From Streptomyces roseochromogenus subsp. oscitans DS 12.976 (GTDB lineage: Bacteria > Actinomycetota > Actinomycetes > Streptomycetales > Streptomycetaceae): a DNA stretch of 14,125 nucleotides. The stretch is from positions 6,364,171 through 6,378,295 of the forward strand of contig NZ_CM002285.1 in NCBI RefSeq assembly GCF_000497445.1. The letters are read 5' to 3'. The notes under the pieces are model-generated. The model saw only the letters and a list, made by a program, of their open reading frames with translations. It did no database searches and had not been told where the DNA came from. This document shows positions 1 through 5,621 of the stretch, one piece after another. The translations under genes and the position numbers were made by a program. Position 1 is the stretch's first letter. Each line of letters starts with the position of its first letter.

Positions 1-1
1 G

Positions 2-616
2 CTGCGGCTGTGGCGCTGGTACCGGGGGCGCGGCGACGCCACGACGGGCCGGCACGCGGTGCGCCCCCAGGCCGAGGAGGAGATCACGGCCCGGCAGCGC
101 GTGGAGCAGGCGGTCCGTACGGTGGCCGACCGGGCCTCGGCCGGGCTGCCCGGGCCGTGGGCGCAGGCGGTGCGTGAGGCGGCCGTACGCGGTGCGCACG
201 GGCTGTCGGAGGCGCTGGACGAACTGGCGGCGAGGGCCGGACTGCCACCGGGCCGGCCACCGCGGCCGGGCTGGTGGCCGGTGGCGGTGCTGGTCCAGGC
301 GGCCATGACGCTGTTGCAGATCGTGGGAGGCCTGTGGCTGGCGGGCCAGATCGCCGGCGTCATGGGGCCCAACCTCGGGGTCCCGGTGCTGCTGATGGTG
401 TGCGGGATCATCGGCGGGCCGCTGGTGGAGTGGGGCTGCCGCATTGCGGCCAGAGGCCCGGCCCGGCGCTATGGCCAGGAGGCGGAACGGCGCCTACGAG
501 AGGCCGCCGCCGGCTGTGGCCGAGCCCGGGTGCTCGATCCGGTGGCGGCAGAGCTGTTGCGCTATCGAGAGGTGCGCGAGCAGTACGGGCGGGTTGTGCG
601 GACCGGGTCGAGGTGA
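2..616 (+). CDS. C-terminal part of a membrane-anchored, probable YfjP-like GTPase (5' end outside window)
   Basis: The frame is open from the first bases, so the start lies upstream; an in-frame GTG at 59 is probably internal. About 204 residues are visible. The first part is Arg/Glu/Ala-rich and looks helical. A hydrophobic hairpin follows: one membrane segment around bases 277-365 (starting near WWPVAVLVQ) and a second around 376-450 (VPVLLMVCGIIGG). A charged cytoplasmic tail ends at TGSR. The order helical region, two membrane segments, basic tail just upstream of ssbB resembles the C-terminus of streptomycete YfjP-type GTPases, but the G-domain itself (GxxxxGKS, DxxG, NKxD) is not in the window. 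The GTPase name is therefore inference from family memory and gene order; the membrane-protein call is direct. No clean terminator follows; the tandem array begins within three bases of the stop. Confidence 0.6.
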   Translation: MRLWRWYRGRGDATTGRHAVRPQAEEEITARQRVEQAVRTVADRASAGLPGPWAQAVREAAVRGAHGLSEALDELAARAGLPPGRPPRPGWWPVAVLVQAAMTLLQIVGGLWLAGQIAGVMGPNLGVPVLLMVCGIIGGPLVEWGCRIAARGPARRYGQEAERRLREAAAGCGRARVLDPVAAELLRYREVREQYGRVVRTGSR

Positions 617-618
617 GC

Positions 619-1090
619 GTGAGCTGATGGGCGGGGGCGGCCGTTGTGGGGTGTGTGAGCTGATGGGCCGGGGCGGCCGCTGGGGGTTCGAGGGCTGGCG
701 GGCGGGGGCGGCCGCTGGGGCCGAGTGCGCTTGAAGGCTGGCCGGGGCCGTCCGGGTGTGCGTGGGCTGGCGGGCGGGGGTGGCTGGTCGGGGCCGCGTG
801 GGCTGGTGGCTGGGGGTGGTCACTCGGGGTGGGTGAGGTGAGGGGTGGCTGCGGTCGGTTGGGTGGGCGTGGGTTGATTTGGGTGGGCGTGGGTTGAAGG
901 GTGGAGGTGGGGCCGGTCGGGTTGCGTGGGCTGGCGGCCGGAGGTGGCTGGTCGGGGCCGCGTGGGCTGATGGCCGGAGCGGTCACCCGGGGTGCGTGAA
1001 CTGGCCGCTACCCGGGATGCGTGAGCTGGGACCAGTCGAGGCCACCCCGGGATGCGTCAGCCTGTGGCCTGCTGCGGCCACCGGGGGTGA
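619..1090 (+). repeat. Degenerate G-rich tandem array, about 12 units of roughly 36 bp
   Basis: Units open with a variant of GTGRGCTGRYGG and continue with a G-rich block such as GGGGCGGCCGCTGGGG or GGTCACCCGGGGTGC. Unit starts can be placed at 619, 655, 690, 733, 762, 798, 869, 889, 926, 962, 996, 1021 and 1056. Several units are 34-37 bp (619-654, 655-689, 762-797, 889-925, 926-961, 962-995, 1021-1055); others are shortened or expanded, and 798-868 holds a longer irregular unit. The plus strand is strongly G-rich with many runs of 4-5 G; later units (from about 962) gain CCACCC/CACCC blocks. Open frames across it are low-complexity on both strands and are taken as non-coding. Together with 1091-1376 it fills the 760-base gap between the GTPase and ssbB genes. 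Confidence 0.75.
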
Positions 1091-1260
1091 AGGCGGCGGG
1101 GGGACGGAGGTCACTCGTGCGGGTGACGGGGATTTCCACAGGTGAGGTGGTCGTCCACAGCGCTCAGCGGGCCCGGCCCGGCGGAGGCAGTCTGGGGTCG
1201 CGGCGATCGCAGGGCGGGTCCGGCCGGAGGACGGCGGACGGCGCGCGTGATCGGCGGGAC

Positions 1261-1295
1261 GTGCCGGCGCGTACGGCGGTCGTACGCGCCGGCAC
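1261..1295. promoter_or_regulatory. Perfect 15-bp inverted repeat (5-nt loop) upstream of ssbB
   Basis: The arm GTGCCGGCGCGTACG (1261-1275) is repeated in inverted form at 1281-1295, with loop GCGGT. It would form a very stable hairpin in RNA or serve as a dyad operator. There is no T-tract, so a classical intrinsic terminator is less likely, although actinobacterial terminators often lack one. It is the first of three consecutive dyads in the ssbB leader. Confidence 0.7.
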
Positions 1296-1307
1296 GGCAG
1301 ACGCAGC

Positions 1308-1328
1308 CGTACGGGACGGGCCCGTACG
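1308..1328. promoter_or_regulatory. Second inverted repeat of the ssbB leader
   Basis: CGTACGGG (1308-1315) and CCCGTACG (1321-1328) are perfect inverted copies around the 5-base loop ACGGG. It shares the CGTACG core with the 15-bp dyad upstream; CGTACG occurs at 1270, 1281, 1308 and 1323, four times within 59 bases. This suggests a repeated recognition core, but no known regulator is assigned. Confidence 0.55.
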
Positions 1329-1333
1329 CGTGT

Positions 1334-1359
1334 CCGCCCGGCCGTCGAGAGCCGGGCGG
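1334..1359 (+). promoter_or_regulatory. Third hairpin of the ssbB leader, abutting the ribosome binding site
   Basis: CCGCCCGGC (1334-1342) pairs perfectly with GCCGGGCGG (1351-1359) around an 8-base loop (1343-1350). The right arm ends immediately before the purine-rich ribosome binding region GGAGGGGAGCGAGG (1361-1374) of ssbB. The placement fits control of translation initiation by mRNA structure; this is inference. Confidence 0.5.
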
Positions 1360-1376
1360 GGGAGGGGAGCGAGGAC

Positions 1377-1853
1377 ATGAACGAGACGATCGTCTGCGTG
1401 GTGGGCAACGTGGCGACCCAGCCGGTGTACCGGGAGGCGGCCGCGGGCCCGTCGGCCCGGTTCCGGCTCGCGGTGACCGCGCGCTACTGGGACCGGGAGA
1501 AGAGTGCCTGGACCGACGGACACACCAACTTCTTCACGGTGTGGGCCAACCGCCAGCTCGCGGTGAACGTGGCGGCGTGCGTGGAGGTGGGCCAGCCGCT
1601 CGTCGTACAGGGCCGGCTGAAGGTGCGCACGGAGGTGCGCGAGGGGCAGCAGCAGTGGGCCTCCGCCGACATCGACGCCGTGGCGATCGGCCACGACCTC
1701 GCACGCGGTACGGCCGCCTTCCAGCGCGCGGCCAAACCGGAGGCTGCCCTCACGGCGGCCCGGCCGGAGCCGAGCTGGGAGACACCGCGCCCTGTCGGCA
1801 CACCGGACGAGGAGGCGGCCCAACAGGCCCCGGAGCCAGCTGCGGTGACATGA
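1377..1853 (+). CDS. ssbB: Single-stranded DNA-binding protein, SsbB-type paralog
   Basis: 158 residues. ATG at 1377 follows a strong GGAGGGGAGCGAGG region. Residues 1-110 form an OB fold: MNETIVCVVGNVA opening strand, FRLAVTARY (29-37), NFFTVWANRQLAVNVA (51-66), GQPLVVQGRLKVRTE (72-86). Aromatics F52, F53, W56 and W94 are candidates for base stacking. The tail (about 111-158) is short, Ala/Pro/Glu-rich and ends PEPAAVT, without the acidic DDxPF-like tip that SsbA-type proteins use to recruit replication and repair partners. Streptomycetes are known to carry a second, tail-poor SSB (SsbB) linked to chromosome segregation in sporulation, and this gene fits it. Cys7 and Cys68 could form disulphides between subunits, a trait reported for SsbB. 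It is probably transcribed alone: a three-dyad leader lies before it and a strong hairpin after it. Confidence 0.9.
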   Translation: MNETIVCVVGNVATQPVYREAAAGPSARFRLAVTARYWDREKSAWTDGHTNFFTVWANRQLAVNVAACVEVGQPLVVQGRLKVRTEVREGQQQWASADIDAVAIGHDLARGTAAFQRAAKPEAALTAARPEPSWETPRPVGTPDEEAAQQAPEPAAVT

Positions 1854-1874
1854 CGTCAGCGACCGGCACGGATG

Positions 1875-1898
1875 CGCCGGGACCGCCCGGTCCCGGCG
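1875..1898 (+). terminator. GC-rich hairpin terminator of ssbB
   Basis: A perfect 10-bp stem, CGCCGGGACC (1875-1884) with GGTCCCGGCG (1889-1898), and a 4-base loop GCCC, begins 21 bases after the ssbB stop. There is no T-run, which is common for streptomycete terminators. Confidence 0.75.
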
Positions 1899-1984
1899 GG
1901 ACGCGGTTCCCGAACACCCCGTACGAACCGGTGGATTTGTCGATATGCCCAGCTCATGGACGGTCCCGGGGATAACGATTACGG

Positions 1985-2004
1985 ATCGGATCGCCCATCG
2001 GATC
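1985..2004. promoter_or_regulatory. Direct repeat ATCGGATC in the upstream region of the thioester protein
   Basis: Two exact copies of ATCGGATC lie at 1985-1992 and 1997-2004, a 12-base period, 124 bases before the gene start. They are flanked by GGATAACGATTACGG and by ATCCGACCGACGG. The promoter of the gene must lie in 1899-2127, but I could not place convincing -35/-10 boxes. An activator or repressor site is possible; low confidence. Confidence 0.25.
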
Positions 2005-2127
2005 ATCCGACCGACGGGAGAGGCTCCGAGTGATCCATAGGATGCCGGGCGTGCCCCTAGAGGGCCGCCGATTCTGCTGGTGGGACCGTCCCCCACGTCC
2101 AACGGGTCCTGCTCGAAGGGGAATTCT

Positions 2128-3531
2128 GTGCTTGCTGCGTTCTCTGGGTTCCGCCGTTCCGCCGGAGCGGCCCGCCTGGCCGCCGCCACGGCGGCATCCG
2201 GTCTCGTGGCAGCCGGTGTGCTGTCCGGCGCCGGTAGAGCCGCGGCCGACGAGACACCGCAGACCGAGGGCGGAGCGGCGGCCACGATCGACGGCCTGAA
2301 GACCTACGGCGAGGCCGTGATCCACGAGAACGGCGGCGACCAGCGGGTGCAGGCGGGCCTGTTCGAGATGTCCGTCGACGGCGGCGGCACCCTGCAGACG
2401 TACTGCGTCGACCTCCACAACCCGACCCAGCGCGACGCCTACTACGAGGAGACGTCCTGGAGCGGCACCTCGCTGGGCACCAACAAGGACGCCGGCAAGA
2501 TCCGCTGGATCCTGCAGAACTCCTACCCCCAGATCAACGACCTCGCCGCGCTCGCCCAGCGGGCGGGCACCGGCTCACTCACCGAGCAGGACGCGGCGGC
2601 CGGTACCCAGGTGGCCATCTGGCGCTATTCCGACCACGTGAAGGTCGACGCCGTAGACCCGCAGGCCGAGAAGCTCGCCGACTATCTGCAGAAGAGCGCC
2701 GGCGACCTCGGCGAACCGCAGGCCTCGCTCACACTGGACCCGCCTGCGGTCTCCGGCCACCCCGGGGATCTGCTGGGGCCGGTGACCGTGCACACCAATG
2801 CGACCGGTGTCGCCGTGACCCCGCCGACGGACGCGGCCACCAGCGGGGTGCGGATCATCGACAAGACCGGCAAGGTCATCACCTCCGCTCAGGACGGCAG
2901 TCAGCTGTACTTCGACATTCCGGAGGACGCCTCGACCGGCACGGCGCAGCTGACGGTACAAGCCTCGACCACGGTGCCCGTCGGCCGGGCCTTCGCCTCC
3001 GACAGTCGCAGCCAGACCCAGATACTGGCCGGTTCCAGCGAGTCCACGGTATCCGCGACCGCCAACGCCACCTGGGCTTCCAAGGGCGCCATACCCGCGG
3101 TCTCGGCCCGCAAGGACTGCGCCAAGGGCGGCGTGGACATCATCGTGGCCAACAAGGGCGATCAGCCCTTCACCTTCGAGCTGATGGGCACCGAGCACAC
3201 CATCCCCGCGGGTGCCACCCGCACGGTGACCATCCCGCTCCAGGAGGACCAGGCCTACGACTTCACGATCACCGGGCCGCACGGCTTCACCCATCGCTTC
3301 ACCGGCGTCTTCGACTGCAAGACCCAGGGCGCACTCACGACCCAGACGACCCAGGTCCACAACGAGCCCAGCCCCGCCACGGTCGGCGGCACCACGGCCC
3401 CCGGCACCGACCTCGCCGCGACGGGCGGCTCGGCGATCACCCCGCTGATCGCCGGCGTGGCCATCGGCTTCGTGGTGATCGGCGGCGCGGTCCTGGTACT
3501 GCTCCGCAAGCGCGAACAGCCGGACAACTGA
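2128..3531 (+). CDS. Secreted Cys-Gln thioester-forming (TQXA) surface protein with LAATG sorting signal
   Basis: 467 residues from GTG 2128, chosen because GAAGGGG lies 6 bases upstream and the product then starts as a signal peptide (MLAAFSGFRRSAGAARLAAA..., likely cleaved after AAA40). An in-frame GTG at 2080 would put a non-signal-like extension in front. Residues about 60-185 form a thioester domain: Cys93 in TYCVDLHNPTQ and Gln161 in GTQVAIWRYSDH are the expected cross-linking pair. A beta-rich stalk follows (about 190-300), then a second beta domain with Cys331 and Cys397 that may form a disulphide. The C-terminus has LAATG (429-433), a hydrophobic segment and the basic tail RKREQPDN, i.e. 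a class E sortase LAXTG signal as used by long chaplins. Likely role: covalent attachment to surfaces or host/self polymers from the cell wall; the family role is known, the target here is unknown. Confidence 0.9.
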   Translation: MLAAFSGFRRSAGAARLAAATAASGLVAAGVLSGAGRAAADETPQTEGGAAATIDGLKTYGEAVIHENGGDQRVQAGLFEMSVDGGGTLQTYCVDLHNPTQRDAYYEETSWSGTSLGTNKDAGKIRWILQNSYPQINDLAALAQRAGTGSLTEQDAAAGTQVAIWRYSDHVKVDAVDPQAEKLADYLQKSAGDLGEPQASLTLDPPAVSGHPGDLLGPVTVHTNATGVAVTPPTDAATSGVRIIDKTGKVITSAQDGSQLYFDIPEDASTGTAQLTVQASTTVPVGRAFASDSRSQTQILAGSSESTVSATANATWASKGAIPAVSARKDCAKGGVDIIVANKGDQPFTFELMGTEHTIPAGATRTVTIPLQEDQAYDFTITGPHGFTHRFTGVFDCKTQGALTTQTTQVHNEPSPATVGGTTAPGTDLAATGGSAITPLIAGVAIGFVVIGGAVLVLLRKREQPDN

Positions 3532-3542
3532 CCTCGTCCGGG

Positions 3543-3767
3543 TCAGGCCTCCTCGTTCCGGGCGCCGGACCCGTCCTGGGACGTGTCAAAAAAGATCAGC
3601 CGCGCCGAACCACTGATCATCCCCACACACCCCAACCAGAGCGCCAGCCGCCCGAGGGCCTTGCCGCCATGCCAATCGTGCGGGGCCCCGAAGACAATCC
3701 AGGCACCCAAGGCGATCCCCGCGATCATGACGGCCACTCCACCGATACGACGTAAGCCGTGACTCAT
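3543..3767 (-). CDS. Small two-TM membrane protein, function unknown
   Basis: 74 residues from ATG at 3765-3767, stop at 3543. Two hydrophobic stretches are clear: residues about 9-28 (GGVAVMIAGIALGAWIVFGA) and about 40-60 (LALWLGCVGMISGS...), separated by a short HDWHGGK loop; the tail is acidic/polar (TSQDGSGARNEEA). The pattern is typical of a small inner-membrane protein and unlikely to arise from a shadow frame, but the ribosome binding site is weak (GATGGG three bases from the start). It converges on the thioester protein gene with 11 bases between the stops. No family recognised. Confidence 0.55.
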   Translation of the reverse strand: MSHGLRRIGGVAVMIAGIALGAWIVFGAPHDWHGGKALGRLALWLGCVGMISGSARLIFFDTSQDGSGARNEEA

Positions 3768-3808
3768 GGGCCCATCGTCGCCCGTGACTGATCCCCGCTC
3801 AACTGCGT

Positions 3809-4348
3809 TTGCACCCGACCAGCCACGACCTGCAACGGAAACCCCAGGGTGAGGCGCTGCTCCACGTCACCCATGCCCGCGCGTACGCCGCCGTAGGCGA
3901 GAAGCCCGCAGCGGCCCGCGCCCTGCTCGTCGCCGAAGACGCCCTTCTACGCGACGACGGCCCACAGCCGAGCTACTCCCGCGTCAGCGAGCCAGCCGCC
4001 GGCACCGTGGCCGGCCACACCGCCCGCGCCTTGACCGACCTCGCCGACCACATCGGCACCGAGCAACAACACCGCGATGCCCTGGTGCGCTGGGACCCCG
4101 GGAAGTACAAGCGCGTCCACACCCTCACCTACGCCGACCTCGGCGACAGCCTCGCCGCCCAGACCCGCGCCGATGAGGCCGTCGCCGCCTGGTCCCAGGC
4201 CCTGACTCTCATGGAGGGCATGACCTCGGACCGCACCCGTAAGGCGATCAACTCGCTTCGCTTCACCCTCGGCTGCCGACCGGGCGTTCCGCAGGCCGGC
4301 CTGGTCCTCACCTGTCGTGAGCTCGCTGTCGGGGAGGGGCATGAGTGA
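3809..4348 (+). pseudogene. C-terminal remnant of a streptomycete TPR-type regulator
   Basis: The open frame (about 179 residues from TTG 3809; in-frame stop at 3785) reads as helical repeats: ALLHVTHARAYAAVGEKPAAARALLVAEDAL, then GTVAGHTARALTDLADHIG, RVHTLTYADLGDSLAAQTRADEAVAAWSQAL and LMEGMTSDRTRKAINSLR. This matches my memory of the C-terminal TPR half of the large streptomycete XRE/TPR regulator family (usually over 400 residues with an N-terminal helix-turn-helix). The DNA-binding half and a credible start with ribosome binding site are missing. The last part (TLGCRPGVPQAGLVLTCREL) looks shortened relative to the usual TLxxYRRRGVP ending. I read it as a 5'-truncated, probably untranslated remnant; a small stand-alone TPR protein is the alternative. 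Confidence 0.55.
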
Positions 4349-4429
4349 GTTCAGCGTGCTGGACGGGTGGCAGACAGTACGCTGAGTCAGCGGGGTCGGG
4401 CCCGCAGCACAGTGTCCGGGAGGTGCCTC

Positions 4430-4996
4430 ATGACGGCCGACATGGTGGCCCCGGCGTGGATGCATGAGCAGATCACGGCGGAGGAGTACGAGTCCTGGTC
4501 CGAGGAGCAGTGCGCCGGTATCGAGATCGTGGACGGGATGGTCGTCCTGAGTCCGAGTGCGTCCAAGCGCCACAACCGGGTGGCCCGGATTCTTGCGAAC
4601 GCCCTGGATGCCGCCGCGGGCCCGGAGTGGAACGCCGACACGGACTTCGACGTCCGGCTTCAGGACGTCCCGCTCACCAATCGGTGCCCGGACGTCGTCG
4701 TGTACCGAGCAGACACGATCGACATCACCCCCACCCGCCCTGAGCACGTGCTGCTGGTCGCGGAGGTGGTGTCGCCAGGCTCGGAGACCACCGACCGGAT
4801 CGTGAAGGTCGACCAGTACGCCAAGGCAGGCATCGGCTTCTACTGGCGGATCGAGCAGGCCGCGACAGGCGTTCCTCTTGTGTACACCTACGTTCTCGAC
4901 CCCGCGACGCAGACCTACCGGGACGGAGACGTCTTCACCGGCGTCCTCAAGGTAGCGGCCCCCTTCCCTGTGGAGATCGACCTCGGCCAGATCTGA
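4430..4996 (+). CDS. Uma2 family (DUF820) putative endonuclease
   Basis: 188 residues. ATG 4430 is chosen because GGGAGG lies 6 bases upstream; a GTG at 4367 would add 21 unconserved residues. The protein shows the Uma2 order: short helical N-terminus (ITAEEYESW), EIVDGMVVLSPSASKRHNRVAR with His48, then a restriction-endonuclease-like core with CPDVVV (Asp88), LLVAEVVSPGSE (Glu112) and RIVKVDQYAKAGI (Lys126 or Lys132), i.e. a PD-(D/E)XK-type site, followed by the usual FYWRIE strand. Uma2 proteins are abundant in streptomycetes and cyanobacteria and are annotated as nucleases by fold; their biological role is mostly unknown. All expected acidic and lysine positions are present, so the gene looks intact. 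A strong hairpin directly after the stop suggests a single-gene unit. Confidence 0.85.
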   Translation: MTADMVAPAWMHEQITAEEYESWSEEQCAGIEIVDGMVVLSPSASKRHNRVARILANALDAAAGPEWNADTDFDVRLQDVPLTNRCPDVVVYRADTIDITPTRPEHVLLVAEVVSPGSETTDRIVKVDQYAKAGIGFYWRIEQAATGVPLVYTYVLDPATQTYRDGDVFTGVLKVAAPFPVEIDLGQI

Positions 4997-4997
4997 C

Positions 4998-5027
4998 CAC
5001 GCGCTGCTTGGCAGTCGGCAGCGCGTG
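4998..5027 (+). terminator. Hairpin terminator of the Uma2 gene
   Basis: CACGCGCTGC (4998-5007) and GCAGCGCGTG (5018-5027) form a perfect 10-bp stem with a 10-base loop, starting two bases after the Uma2 stop codon. No T-tract follows. Confidence 0.7.
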
Positions 5028-5099
5028 AGCGATGCGTGAGCGGACGGTCCGACACAGGGGGCATCAGGGCGCGACTCCGGCCATCGTGAGGAGCGTGGC

Positions 5100-5395
5100 C
5101 CCATCCTCCCTCTGCTGCGCGACGGCGTCGTCTCTCAGCACCACCGGCTCACCCAGGCACAGTTCCTGGACGCCGTGGCGATGGGCCTGATCATCCCCGG
5201 CCTGGTCGTCATCACCGCCGCCTTCATCGGCCACCTCGTCGGCGGCGCCACCGGCGCGTTGGTCGCGACCGCCGCCATCTTCATCCCCATCTACCTAGGC
5301 GTCGTCGTCCCCGGCCGCTGGTTCGTCCGCCACCGTTACAACCCCCAGCTCAAGGCATTCGTCACCGGCCTCCCCGACGCCATAGCGATCGCGCA
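5100..5395 (+). pseudogene. chrA: Fragment of a ChrA-type chromate transporter
   Basis: Reading in the frame of codon 5112, the sequence gives PLLRDGVVSQHHRL, TQAQFLDAVAMGLIIPGLVVIT, AAFIGHLVGGATGALVATA, AIFIPIYLGVVVPGRWFVRH and NPQLKAFVTG. This is the characteristic CHR-domain core (family form: QFLDAVAxGxITPGPVVIxxxFxGYLVAG...PAPWFxRHRxNPQVKAFVxG). ChrA effluxes chromate with proton coupling and is normally about 390-450 residues with two such halves; here roughly 95 residues from the second half remain. Homology stops abruptly after AFVTG, where the next helix should begin, and the frame runs on with unrelated sequence to 5603. Nothing membrane-like precedes 5100. It is a deletion remnant. 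The PGP of the family is PGL here, a further sign of decay. Confidence 0.75.
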
Positions 5396-5570
5396 GGACC
5401 TTGGTGCATGTCTCGCGGGAGGTGCCCGCAGTGTTGCTGCGGAGGCTGTTCGCCGCGACGGAGTCTCCGAGGCGGCGTCGGGGTCGATGCCCGAGGTGAC
5501 GTCGGGGGTGGATCAGGGGCAGTTCGGGGTTGATCCCGATACCCGGCGAGTCGGCGGCCGAAGCAGGATT
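5396..5570 (+). other. Unassigned sequence between the chrA fragment and the hydrolase leader
   Basis: The chrA frame stays open to 5603 but the residues (GACLAGGARSVAAEAVRRDG...) no longer resemble the transporter. In another frame 5401-5470 reads LVHVSREVPAVLLRRLFAATE, which looks protein-like and could be a second gene scrap. No family was recognised. The promoter of the serine hydrolase is expected here, but no clear boxes were seen. Confidence 0.35.
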
Positions 5571-5605
5571 GATCACGTCGCTGAGGACCGCTCAGCCGAG
5601 TGATC
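5571..5605. promoter_or_regulatory. Nested inverted repeat in the leader of the serine hydrolase
   Basis: Outer arms GATCAC (5571-5576) and GTGATC (5600-5605), and inner arms GCTGAG (5580-5585) and CTCAGC (5591-5596), form a two-part stem with a 3x3 internal loop and a 5-base apical loop. It ends two bases before the ribosome binding site ACGGAG (5608-5613). It could be an operator dyad or a translation-control hairpin. Confidence 0.5.
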
Positions 5606-5621
5606 TCACGGAGTGCCCCGC

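Noticed and set aside
408..986. Minus-strand Pro-rich open frame of 192 codons
   Set aside because: It covers the G-rich array and the antisense of the GTPase gene; Pro/Ala/His low complexity is what the complement of G-rich repeats gives, and no domain is seen.
619..1090. CRISPR array
   Set aside because: The units are contiguous and degenerate throughout, without constant repeats separated by unique spacers, and no cas genes are present.
1164..2285. Minus-strand open frame of 373 codons
   Set aside because: It lies opposite ssbB and its terminator; no recognised domain, and ssbB is certain.
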